Shown here: piece by piece, positions 16,105-23,001 of the stretch
Layout of the letters: every line of letters starts with the position of its first letter
Numbering within the stretch: the first letter of the stretch is position 1
NCBI GenBank assembly: GCA_003533095.1
Contig: DOEL01000018.1
Coordinates: forward strand, 2,284 to 31,301
Reading direction: 5' to 3'
Origin: Methylophilaceae bacterium
GTDB lineage: Bacteria > Pseudomonadota > Gammaproteobacteria > Burkholderiales > Methylophilaceae
Length of the DNA stretch: 29,018 nucleotides
Translations under genes and position numbers: made by a program
The notes under the pieces: model-generated
What the model saw: only the letters and a program-made list of their open reading frames with translations
Told to the model about the DNA's origin: nothing
Databases searched by the model: none

Positions 16105-16979
16105 TGAATATGAGCTTCCTTCATAGCGGTTTGAATAATTTTATGGAACTCCATGCTAAGTTCTACTAAGGGTAATCGAATGCCTTCTTTGATGAGGCCC
16201 ATTGTCTTTAATGCCCATTTTACAGGGATTGGATTTGCCTCTATAAATAGATTGGTGTGAAGTGAAAATAATTGTTGGTTAATCTCGATCGCTTTTTCAT
16301 TTTGTTTGGCAATAACGCAAGCATACATTTCATGCATTAATTTTGGTGCAATGTTTGCTGTAACAGAAATTACACCCTTACCTCCGAGCAACATAAGCGA
16401 TAAAGCAGTTGCATCATCACCACTTAAAACTGAAAAATGAGACGGCAATCTTTTAATAAGATCGATACCACGAGTCAAATCTCCTGTTGCATCTTTAATG
16501 CCCACAATATTAGGGATTTCACTTAACTTCAATACAGTATCGTTCTTTAAATCACAACCTGTTCTAGAGGGCACATTGTAAAGAATTTGATCAATTGCAA
16601 CTTCATTTGCAATTTTACTAAAATGCTGGAAAAGTCCCGTCTGGTTAGGTTTATTGTAATAAGGCGTCACTAATAAACATGCATCTGCCCCTAGACGTTT
16701 GGCTTCTTTGGTAAGATCAATAGCTTCTTGCGTGGAGTTTGCCCCCGTGCCAGCTATCACTGGAATTCTTTTGTTAACATGTTTAACGGTAGTTTCAATA
16801 AGCTGGCAATGCTCTTCACAATTGACCGTGGGTGATTCGCCAGTTGTGCCTACAATCACAATGCCGTCCGTACCTTCACGAACGTGAAAATCAATTAATC
16901 CATGAAGCGCAGAAATATCGAGACTTCCGTCAGGAAACATTGGGGTGACTATTGCAACAATACTGCCTTGAGGTGACAT
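16101..16979 (-). CDS. dapA: 4-hydroxy-tetrahydrodipicolinate synthase
   Basis: Condenses pyruvate with aspartate semialdehyde in the first dedicated step of lysine and diaminopimelate (peptidoglycan) synthesis; a cytosolic TIM-barrel enzyme. At 292 aa it matches E. coli DapA. The Schiff-base lysine is K162 (GIKDATGD). The proton-relay residues T45 (VGTTGES) and Y134 (LYNVPSRTG) are present, as is R139, which binds substrate. It is the first gene of the dapA-bamC-MBL unit and overlaps bamC by 4 bp. A -10-like TATAAG lies 16 bp before the ATG, and a perfect 9-bp inverted repeat lies just upstream of that. Lysine control is not visible; no lysine riboswitch is seen. Confidence 0.97.
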   Translation of the reverse strand: MSPQGSIVAIVTPMFPDGSLDISALHGLIDFHVREGTDGIVIVGTTGESPTVNCEEHCQLIETTVKHVNKRIPVIAGTGANSTQEAIDLTKEAKRLGADACLLVTPYYNKPNQTGLFQHFSKIANEVAIDQILYNVPSRTGCDLKNDTVLKLSEIPNIVGIKDATGDLTRGIDLIKRLPSHFSVLSGDDATALSLMLLGGKGVISVTANIAPKLMHEMYACVIAKQNEKAIEINQQLFSLHTNLFIEANPIPVKWALKTMGLIKEGIRLPLVELSMEFHKIIQTAMKEAHIQ

Positions 16980-16995
16980 GAGATTGGCTATTAAT

Positions 16996-17001
16996 CTTAT
17001 A
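16996..17001 (-). promoter_or_regulatory. candidate -10 box for dapA-bamC
   Basis: TATAAG read on the minus strand, 16 bp before the dapA ATG. No good -35 is found. The region where it would lie (about 17019-17024) falls inside the inverted repeat at 17005-17028, so a protein bound there could control this promoter. Confidence 0.3.
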
Positions 17002-17004
17002 AAG

Positions 17005-17028
17005 TCGCTATTTTAACTTAAATAGCGA
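17005..17028. repeat. perfect 9-bp inverted repeat (possible operator)
   Basis: TCGCTATTT (17005-17013) and AAATAGCGA (17020-17028) are exact reverse complements separated by TAACTT. It lies between the divergent dapA and rnfA genes. No gene on either strand ends here and no T tract follows, so an operator is more likely than a terminator. Confidence 0.6.
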
Positions 17029-17092
17029 AACACAAAAAAAATTGATCATTTAATATATATAAAATAGTTATATTACTATAAAACTTTATTCT

Positions 17093-17121
17093 TTGAAGTA
17101 ATATAGAATTATTGTTATATT
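17093..17121 (+). promoter_or_regulatory. candidate distal promoter of the rnf operon
   Basis: TTGAAG (17093-17098, 4/6) and TATATT (17116-17121, 5/6) with a 17-bp spacer. Transcription from here would give a leader of about 90 nt containing the 17153-17174 hairpin. Confidence 0.4.
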
Positions 17122-17152
17122 TCAACTCTAAAAAAAGATCTTGAACTTACAA

Positions 17153-17174
17153 AAGACTTCGCTGACAGAGTCTT
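17153..17174 (+). repeat. inverted repeat in the rnf leader
   Basis: AAGACT (17153-17158) and AGTCTT (17169-17174) are exact reverse complements around a 10-nt loop, with no T tract after. It could be an RNA hairpin in a long rnf leader or a binding site upstream of the proximal -10. Confidence 0.4.
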
Positions 17175-17205
17175 GAGCTAGAAATATTTTCAGCAATTTT
17201 AACCG

Positions 17206-17211
17206 TATAAT
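17206..17211 (+). promoter_or_regulatory. consensus -10 box placed for a leaderless rnfA transcript
   Basis: A perfect TATAAT ends 8 bp before the rnfA ATG, so transcription would begin at or within a few bases of the start codon. There is no Shine-Dalgarno before rnfA. No -35 is recognisable at 16-18 bp. Confidence 0.4.
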
Positions 17212-17219
17212 TTAACTTT

Positions 17220-17801
17220 ATGATTCAACACTATTTCTTAATTATCATTAGCACGGTATTGGTCAACAATATCGTTTTAGTGAAAATTTTAGGGTTATGT
17301 CCGTTTATGGGCGTATCTAAAAAATTAGAAACATCGATCAGTATGTCCGCGGCTACCGCTTTTGTATTGACTATAGGATCAATGACAAGCTGGGCTATTA
17401 ATCATTATCTTCTTGAGCCAAATGACCTTGTATATTTAAGAACACTTTCATTTATTGTAGTGATCGCAGGTGTTGTGCAATTTACTGAAATGTTGATGGA
17501 AAAAAACTTTCCACTACTTTATCAATTGCTGGGTATTTTCTTACCTCTCATTACCACTAACTGTGCCGTATTAGGAATTCCTCTTTTGAATGCGCAATCA
17601 AGTCACACACTGCTCGAATCTGCCCTATTCGGTTTTGGGGGTGGCATTGGTTTTTCAGTCGTATTGATTTTATTTGCATCCTTAAGAGAACGTTTAGAAG
17701 GTGCGGAGATACCTGGGCCATTTAAAGGGACAGCAATAGCGCTTGTTACCGCTTCAATCATGAGTCTGGCCTTCATGGGATTCGCAGGTCTAGATCGCTA
17801 A
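17220..17801 (+). CDS. rnfA: Rnf electron transport complex subunit RnfA
   Basis: Integral membrane subunit of the Rnf (Rsx) complex, which couples electron flow between ferredoxin and NAD(H) to ion pumping. The 193-aa protein has six predicted membrane helices. It carries the family patterns [15 protein letters not shown] near the N terminus and [16 protein letters not shown] in the middle; the paralogue RnfE has equivalent segments. [24 protein letters not shown] is also typical of RnfA. It opens a complete rnfABCDGE-nth cluster and is separated from rnfB by 1 bp. No ribosome-binding site is seen, but a consensus -10 lies just before the ATG, suggesting leaderless initiation. Confidence 0.96.
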   Translation: MIQHYFLIIISTVLVNNIVLVKILGLCPFMGVSKKLETSISMSAATAFVLTIGSMTSWAINHYLLEPNDLVYLRTLSFIVVIAGVVQFTEMLMEKNFPLLYQLLGIFLPLITTNCAVLGIPLLNAQSSHTLLESALFGFGGGIGFSVVLILFASLRERLEGAEIPGPFKGTAIALVTASIMSLAFMGFAGLDR

Positions 17802-17802
17802 T

Positions 17803-18360
17803 ATGATTACCGCGCTTCTTGTCATGATTTTCCTTGCCATACTTTTAGGGCTGGTCTTAGGCTATTCTGCAATCAAATTTAAAGTAGATGGCGATCCAAT
17901 GGTTGCGAGAATTGATGCCATTCTTCCACAAACACAATGCGGTCAATGTGGTTATCCCGGTTGCAAACCCTATGCTACAGCCATTGCAAAAGGTGAGGCT
18001 GATATCAATCAATGTCCGCCAGGAGGTGATGCGGGTGCTAAAGCTTTAGCAGAATTAATGGGCATGGAGTTCAAACCAGTTAATGAAAAACATGGCGTTC
18101 AAAAACCAAAATCAGTCGCTTTAATTGATGAATCAACGTGTATTGGGTGTACTTTATGCATTCAAGCGTGCCCTGTAGACGCTATCTTAGGTGCAGCAAA
18201 ACAAATGCATACGATTATTGCAAGCGAGTGTACAGGCTGTGAATTATGTTTACCACCATGTCCAGTAGATTGCATAACCATGGAACCTGTTCTTGAAAAT
18301 TCAGAATCATGGAAATGGAAATATCCAATCTATAACATTCAAAAAGCTCAAAAGGCTTAA
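17803..18360 (+). CDS. rnfB: Rnf electron transport complex subunit RnfB (iron-sulfur)
   Basis: Membrane-anchored ferredoxin-like subunit, the likely entry point for electrons from ferredoxin. The 185-aa protein has one N-terminal membrane helix (about 2-24). A 4Fe-4S domain follows with C46, C49, C54 and C71 ([19 protein letters not shown]). Two bacterial-ferredoxin 4Fe-4S motifs come next: C113, C116, C119, C123 and C143, C146, C149, C153. All twelve cluster cysteines of a three-cluster RnfB are present. The size is close to E. coli RsxB, shorter than clostridial RnfB proteins with extra clusters. It lies 1 bp after rnfA and 10 bp before rnfC. Confidence 0.96.
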   Translation: MITALLVMIFLAILLGLVLGYSAIKFKVDGDPMVARIDAILPQTQCGQCGYPGCKPYATAIAKGEADINQCPPGGDAGAKALAELMGMEFKPVNEKHGVQKPKSVALIDESTCIGCTLCIQACPVDAILGAAKQMHTIIASECTGCELCLPPCPVDCITMEPVLENSESWKWKYPIYNIQKAQKA

Positions 18361-18370
18361 AGCTTTTATT

Positions 18371-19894
18371 ATGCAATTAAAAAATATTTTTAAATTTAAT
18401 GGTGGAGTGCATCCAGATGAAAATAAAATTGCATCTACACGTCTTCCCATTGCAAAACTAGCTATTCCAAAAAAATTAGTGCTGCCACTTAGACAGCATG
18501 TTGGTCATGTTGCAAAAGTTAAAGTTAAACCTGGCGATCAAGTATTCAAAGGTCAAATAATTGCCGAAGCTGATGGTAATATCTCTGCCGCTATTCATGC
18601 ACCCACATCAGGAAGAATCCTAAAAATTAGCGAGGAAATTCTACCCCATCCGTCAGGTCTGCCTGATTTTTGTATCACCCTCGAAGCGGACTTTAAAGAT
18701 ACTTGGATTGAAAAAAAACCGATCCCTTGGAAAAAAATAGAAAAAACTCAATTAATTGAGACATTGTCACAGTCTGGAATTGTCGGCTTGGGTGGGGCAG
18801 TTTTTCCTACGCATATGAAATTAAAAACTAATCAAAAACAAACCATCCATACATTGGTGATTAATGCGGCAGAGTGTGAACCATTTATTACCTGTGACGA
18901 TATGTTAATGAGAGAAAGAGCTGATGAAATTATCCGAGGCTCACTTATTGCGCAAACTATTCTTGGTGCAGAAAAGTGTGTAATTGGAATCGAAGACAAT
19001 AAAATTGAAGCCTACGAAGCTCTGAAAAAAGCTGCTCAAAAAACGACAGTTGAAATTACAGTCGTACCTACACTTTATCCAAGTGGCGACGCGAAAAGAC
19101 TTATTTATCTCCTTATGGGAATCGAAGTTCCTAAGGAAAAACGCTCTGTAGATCTTGGTATTCAAGTATTTAACGTAGCTACGGTAGCGGCTATTTATAG
19201 ATATCTTGAGTTCGGCGAACCATCGATCAGTCGAATTGTAACAATCACAGGCGCCGTGAAAACACCGCAAAATTATGAGGTCTTATTTGGGACACCTTTA
19301 TCAGAATTAATTAAAGCTGCCGGTGGCTCTTCAAATAAACAAAAAAAATTCATCATGGGCGGTCCTATGATGGGATTTGATCTACCCTCAATTGATGTGC
19401 CGGTCACAAAAGCAATGAATTGTGTCATCGAAAGTTCGCCAGAATTATTTCCGACCCCAAAACCTGTAATGCCCTGTATTCGGTGTGCACGATGTGCAGA
19501 TGCCTGTCCAGTTAACTTACAACCTCAAGAATTATATTGGTTCTCAAAATCTTCTCAGCTTGAAAAAGCTAGGGAGTACAATTTATTTGATTGTATTGAA
19601 TGCGGATGCTGCACTTATGTTTGCCCTAGCAATATTCCACTCGTTCAATTTTACAGGTATGCAAAAAGTGAAATTATTGCCCAAGACAAATCCAAAGAAG
19701 CTGCCAATACAGCAAGAGAAAGAAATGAATTTAGACTTGCAAGATTAGAAAGAGAGAAGAAAGAGCGCGCTGAAAGGCATGCACAAAAGGCTTTGGGTGC
19801 TCAAGATAAACAAGCTGAGGATGATAAAAAATCAACCATTGCTGCAGCGATGGAAAGAGTCAAACAAAATCAACAAGAAAATATAAAAAACTAA
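18371..19894 (+). CDS. rnfC: Rnf electron transport complex subunit RnfC (NADH-binding)
   Basis: Peripheral subunit that binds FMN and NAD(H) and carries two 4Fe-4S clusters. The 507-aa protein has an N-terminal RnfC domain (FNGGVHPDENK, then a barrel-sandwich fold with VKPGDQVFKGQIIAEADG). The Complex I 51-kDa-like domain follows (GIVGLGGAVFPTHMK, INAAECEPFITCDD). An SLBB segment and two 4Fe-4S motifs come next: C369, C372, C375, C379 and C408, C411, C414, C418. The C terminus is a charged Ala/Arg/Glu/Lys coiled coil of about 75 residues. The frame is open 26 codons upstream into rnfB, but ATG 18371 is chosen because homologues begin at this point and no overlap is then needed. Confidence 0.95.
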   Translation: MQLKNIFKFNGGVHPDENKIASTRLPIAKLAIPKKLVLPLRQHVGHVAKVKVKPGDQVFKGQIIAEADGNISAAIHAPTSGRILKISEEILPHPSGLPDFCITLEADFKDTWIEKKPIPWKKIEKTQLIETLSQSGIVGLGGAVFPTHMKLKTNQKQTIHTLVINAAECEPFITCDDMLMRERADEIIRGSLIAQTILGAEKCVIGIEDNKIEAYEALKKAAQKTTVEITVVPTLYPSGDAKRLIYLLMGIEVPKEKRSVDLGIQVFNVATVAAIYRYLEFGEPSISRIVTITGAVKTPQNYEVLFGTPLSELIKAAGGSSNKQKKFIMGGPMMGFDLPSIDVPVTKAMNCVIESSPELFPTPKPVMPCIRCARCADACPVNLQPQELYWFSKSSQLEKAREYNLFDCIECGCCTYVCPSNIPLVQFYRYAKSEIIAQDKSKEAANTARERNEFRLARLEREKKERAERHAQKALGAQDKQAEDDKKSTIAAAMERVKQNQQENIKN

Positions 19895-19895
19895 T

Positions 19896-20915
19896 ATGGA
19901 AAATAGATCACCTTATATCGTTAATGCACCTTCAGTAAGTTTCATTATGTTCAAAGTTTTGCTTGCACTCATTCCTGGCATAGCTTTGTATGTATATGTA
20001 TTTGGTGTAGGCGTCATCATTAATATTCTTTTGGCTTCCCTCACCGTCCTACTCACTGAAAGTGTAATTCTTGCCATAAGAAAACTGCCTATAAGGCCAT
20101 TCATTTTAGATGGTAGCGGACTTGTCACTGCATGGCTTCTTGCTCTATCCATTCCATCAATAGCGCCATGGTGGATTATTGTCTTAGGCACTTTACTTTG
20201 TATTATTTTTGGTAAACATCTTTATGGTGGATTAGGCTACAACTTATTTAATCCAGCGATGGTGGGATACGCTATCTTATTGATCTCCTTCCCTTCTATT
20301 ATGACGCATTGGCAAACACCGTCAGCTCTCATGGCTAGCCCTATGGATTGGCTTGATCAAATTAAAATTATTTTTAAAAATAATTTATTAACTAAAGAAA
20401 CAATTGATGCCATGAGTTCTGCCACACCTCTAGATTACATTAAGACCCAGTTAACTTTGCATCAGACACTTAGCTCAATTCAACAAGATAAAATATTTGG
20501 CTTGATTGGAGGGCATGGGCTTGAATTAATTAATTTGGGTTATCTTGCCGGGGGTCTCTATTTACTTAAAGAAAAAATTATTTCATGGCATTTACCTGTT
20601 GCCTTTTTATCTACTTTATTTATCACAGCATTAATGTTTAATGTTTTATCTCCTGAGACATTCGCGTCACCACTTTTCCATGTCATGAGTGGTGGAAGCA
20701 TACTTTGTGCTTTTTTTATTATTACTGATCCAGTAAGCGCACCTACAACACCTAAAGGAAAAATTTATTTTGGCGCAGGAATAGCCTTATTGGTTTTCAT
20801 TATTCGAATTTTTGGTGGTTATCCAGAGGGCATTGCATTTGCGGTATTACTTTTTAATATATGCGCACCATTGATAGACAGTCTCACGCAACCAAGAGTC
20901 TTTGGTCATAAATAA
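19896..20915 (+). CDS. rnfD: Rnf electron transport complex subunit RnfD (flavinylated)
   Basis: Integral membrane subunit with covalently bound FMN, part of the ion-pumping path; a relative of NqrB. The 339-aa protein starts with the conserved SPYI and has about nine to ten membrane segments. LDGSGLVTAWLLAL and GGLGYNLFNPAMVGYA are family hallmarks. The flavinylation motif is SSATPLD, with T177 as the expected FMN-linked threonine. ITDPVSAPTTPKGK and YPEGIAFAVLLFN near the C terminus are also typical. It is 1 bp after rnfC and 4 bp before the preferred rnfG start. Confidence 0.95.
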   Translation: MENRSPYIVNAPSVSFIMFKVLLALIPGIALYVYVFGVGVIINILLASLTVLLTESVILAIRKLPIRPFILDGSGLVTAWLLALSIPSIAPWWIIVLGTLLCIIFGKHLYGGLGYNLFNPAMVGYAILLISFPSIMTHWQTPSALMASPMDWLDQIKIIFKNNLLTKETIDAMSSATPLDYIKTQLTLHQTLSSIQQDKIFGLIGGHGLELINLGYLAGGLYLLKEKIISWHLPVAFLSTLFITALMFNVLSPETFASPLFHVMSGGSILCAFFIITDPVSAPTTPKGKIYFGAGIALLVFIIRIFGGYPEGIAFAVLLFNICAPLIDSLTQPRVFGHK

Positions 20916-20919
20916 AAAT

Positions 20920-21543
20920 ATGTTTAGAGATCACTTTAAAAAAATATCTAATACTGCAATCGCGATGATTATATTCTCCTTAATAGCCTCAGCTGCTTTA
21001 AGTACCTTTTATTTCATTACAAAATCACCTATTGAAGAGAGTGATGCTAAGGCAAAGCGTATTTTTTTAAATCAAGTTATCTCTTCAGACCTCTACGATA
21101 ATAATCTTGTGAAAGATACCATTTCAGTGGAGCCCACCCCCCTTCTGGGTAATAAAAGAAATATTGATATCTATCGAGCAAAGAAAAATAATCAAGTGAT
21201 TGCAGTCATAATTGAAGTTGTTGCTCCCGATGGCTACAGCGGTGAAATTAAGACACTTGTGGGGATTGATCAAGAAGATAAAATATTAGGGGTTAGAGTC
21301 ATTACGCATAAAGAAACTCCTGGGCTAGGCGACTATATTGAAATTGACAAAAGTCAATGGATTAAAAATTTTGATCTTAAATCTTTAGATAAAATCAGTG
21401 AAAAAAAATGGGCAGTTAAAAAAGATGGGGGAGATTTTGATTATATTTCTGGAGCAACAATCACGCCTCGGGCGGTCATTAAATCTACCTATAAATGTCT
21501 TCTTTACGCAAAAGAAAATAAAAAAAGGTTATTCACATCATGA
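20920..21543 (+). CDS. rnfG: Rnf electron transport complex subunit RnfG (flavinylated)
   Basis: Single-span subunit with a periplasmic FMN_bind domain that carries covalent FMN; a relative of NqrC. The 207-aa protein has a TM helix at about 12-34, then GYSGEIKTLVGID and VITHKETPGLGD. The flavin attachment motif is SGATITPRAV with T180. An in-frame TTG at 20902 would add six residues and overlap rnfD; ATG 20920 is preferred because it follows the rnfD stop by 4 bp and gives a normal N terminus. It overlaps rnfE by 4 bp (ATGA), indicating coupling. The ApbE flavin transferase needed for maturation is not in the window. Confidence 0.94.
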   Translation: MFRDHFKKISNTAIAMIIFSLIASAALSTFYFITKSPIEESDAKAKRIFLNQVISSDLYDNNLVKDTISVEPTPLLGNKRNIDIYRAKKNNQVIAVIIEVVAPDGYSGEIKTLVGIDQEDKILGVRVITHKETPGLGDYIEIDKSQWIKNFDLKSLDKISEKKWAVKKDGGDFDYISGATITPRAVIKSTYKCLLYAKENKKRLFTS

Positions 21544-22169
21544 GTGAAATAAAAAAAATTGCATTAGATGGATTTTGGAAACAAAATCCGGGTGTCGTTC
21601 AATTACTTGGTCTATGTCCAACTTTAGCGGTCACAACCTCTATGATCAATGGATTAAGTCTTGGAATTGCCACAGCCATTGTGATGGCCGTCTCAAATGC
21701 TTCAGTATCGCCAATTCGTAAATTTATTCCGACAGAAATTAGAGTCCCAGTTTTTATTCTTATAATTGCTTCGCTTGTAACTATTATTGACTTCAGTATT
21801 CATGCTTTTATACAACCACTATATAAAGCGTTAGGTATTTTTATTCCATTGATTGTCACTAATTGTATTGTTTTAGCTCGCGTCGAATCTTTTGCTGCAA
21901 AAAACGAAACTACAGCTTCGTTTTTTGATGGTCTATTTATGGGTCTTGGTTTAGCAATGGTTTTAACTCTTCTTGGCGGATTCAGAGAGTTCTTTGGAAA
22001 AGGCACTTTATTGTCTGGTATTGATCTTATTTTAGGTCCTTCGGCCAGTAATTTAGTAATTCATTTTTTTGGTGATTACCATGGCTTTCTTTTAGCAATC
22101 CTTCCACCTGGAGCTTTTATTGGGCTCGCTTGTCTTATCGCATTAAAAAATCGTATCGAAGCTCGCTAA
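21540..22169 (+). CDS. rnfE: Rnf electron transport complex subunit RnfE
   Basis: Integral membrane subunit, paralogue of RnfA, that pairs with it in the membrane core. The 209-aa protein has six helices. NPGVVQLLGLCPTLAVTTS and LGIFIPLIVTNCIVLARVESFA match the RnfA/RnfE half-channel motifs. The next segment, FMGLGLAMVLTLLGGFREFFGKGTL, is RnfE-specific. The C terminus has LPPGAFIGLACLIALKN. Starts inside the last codons of rnfG (4-bp overlap) and is followed by nth after 9 bp. Confidence 0.95.
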   Translation: MSEIKKIALDGFWKQNPGVVQLLGLCPTLAVTTSMINGLSLGIATAIVMAVSNASVSPIRKFIPTEIRVPVFILIIASLVTIIDFSIHAFIQPLYKALGIFIPLIVTNCIVLARVESFAAKNETTASFFDGLFMGLGLAMVLTLLGGFREFFGKGTLLSGIDLILGPSASNLVIHFFGDYHGFLLAILPPGAFIGLACLIALKNRIEAR

Positions 22170-22178
22170 TTATTTTTT

Positions 22179-22823
22179 ATGAACCCTCAAAAGCGGTTTA
22201 AAATTTTTGAAGCGCTATCAAGAAATACACCTCATCCGACAACTGAACTTAATTATCAAACACCCTTTCAACTTCTGATCGCAGTGATTTTATCGGCGCA
22301 AACAACTGACAAATCAGTTAACAAAGCGACTTTTTTACTTTTTAATAAAGCCTCTAATGCAAAAAAACTCTCTCAATTGAAATTGAGCGATATTGAATCA
22401 TGCATCAAAACGATTGGACTTTATAAAACAAAGGCAAAAAATATACTTGAAACAGCAAAAATAATTCATACCAAATTTAATGGAGAAGTGCCTCATGACC
22501 GCTTATTACTTGAATCACTTCCAGGAGTTGGTCGAAAAACTGCAAACGTTATTTTAAATACAATTTTTAATGAGCCAACGATTGCAGTTGATACTCATAT
22601 ATTTAGAATTGCTAATCGAATAAATTTAGCACCTGGTGATAATGTACTTCGGGTAGAAAAAAAATTGATGCAAGTTACACCAAAAGAATTTTTAAAAGAT
22701 GCGCATCATTTATTAATTCTTCATGGGAGATATACTTGTACAGCAAAGCTTCCAAAATGTAACTGCTGTGTGATTAATGATTTATGTGAATATAAGAAAA
22801 AATTATTAATTAAAACGAAATAA
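22179..22823 (+). CDS. nth: endonuclease III (DNA glycosylase/AP lyase)
   Basis: Base-excision repair enzyme that removes oxidised pyrimidines and cleaves at abasic sites. The 214-aa protein has the helix-hairpin-helix LPGVGRKTANV with catalytic K120 and the aspartate D138 (AVDTHIFRIANR), the same numbers as E. coli. The C-terminal 4Fe-4S loop C187-x6-C194-x2-C197-x5-C203 is complete, with an extra Cys (C196) beside it. nth following rnfE is a conserved order, as in E. coli rsxABCDGE-nth. The 3' end overlaps the convergent DUF1289 gene by 14 bp. No terminator is visible at the junction. Confidence 0.97.
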   Translation: MNPQKRFKIFEALSRNTPHPTTELNYQTPFQLLIAVILSAQTTDKSVNKATFLLFNKASNAKKLSQLKLSDIESCIKTIGLYKTKAKNILETAKIIHTKFNGEVPHDRLLLESLPGVGRKTANVILNTIFNEPTIAVDTHIFRIANRINLAPGDNVLRVEKKLMQVTPKEFLKDAHHLLILHGRYTCTAKLPKCNCCVINDLCEYKKKLLIKTK

Positions 22824-22986
22824 GATTGATTTGTCTTTGAGTTACTAATTGTAGAATTTCTTTTTTTTGCTCATCACTCAATGTGATCCATTTAGAAATT
22901 TCCTCTTCACTTCGAAAGCATCCCTCACAAAACTGATGCTCTTTACTAATATGGCATACGCCAATACATGGGGATTCAACTAACAT
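22810..22986 (-). CDS. DUF1289 small cysteine protein
   Basis: A 58-residue frame starting MLVESPCIGVCHIS. The DUF1289 pattern is complete: SPCIGVC, then C20-E-G-C23-F-R, EEISKW, and LSDEQKKEIL. The four cysteines (C7, C11, C20, C23) suggest a small metal-binding or redox site; the function of the family is not established to my knowledge. It begins 15 bp after the secA stop on the same strand, so it is probably translated from the secA message. Its last codons lie inside the convergent nth gene (14-bp overlap). It is too short for many gene finders. Confidence 0.85.
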   Translation of the reverse strand: MLVESPCIGVCHISKEHQFCEGCFRSEEEISKWITLSDEQKKEILQLVTQRQINLISF

Positions 22987-23001
22987 ACTTAACTTTCTTC
23001 A

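Noticed and set aside
16980..17219. Possible riboswitch (lysine or FMN) or small RNA in the dapA/rnfA gap.
   Set aside because: Only simple hairpins are present; I see no conserved multi-helix core of a known riboswitch class and the sequence is very AT-rich.
18293..18370. Upstream start that would extend rnfC by 26 residues into rnfB.
   Set aside because: The extension does not resemble RnfC and would require a 68-bp overlap; ATG 18371 gives the normal N terminus.
18941..19270. A 109-codon open frame antisense to rnfC.
   Set aside because: Low-complexity translation with no family features; rnfC is clearly the real gene here.
20902..20919. TTG start that would extend rnfG by six residues.
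   Set aside because: It overlaps rnfD and uses a rarer codon, while an ATG lies 4 bp after the rnfD stop and gives a normal protein.
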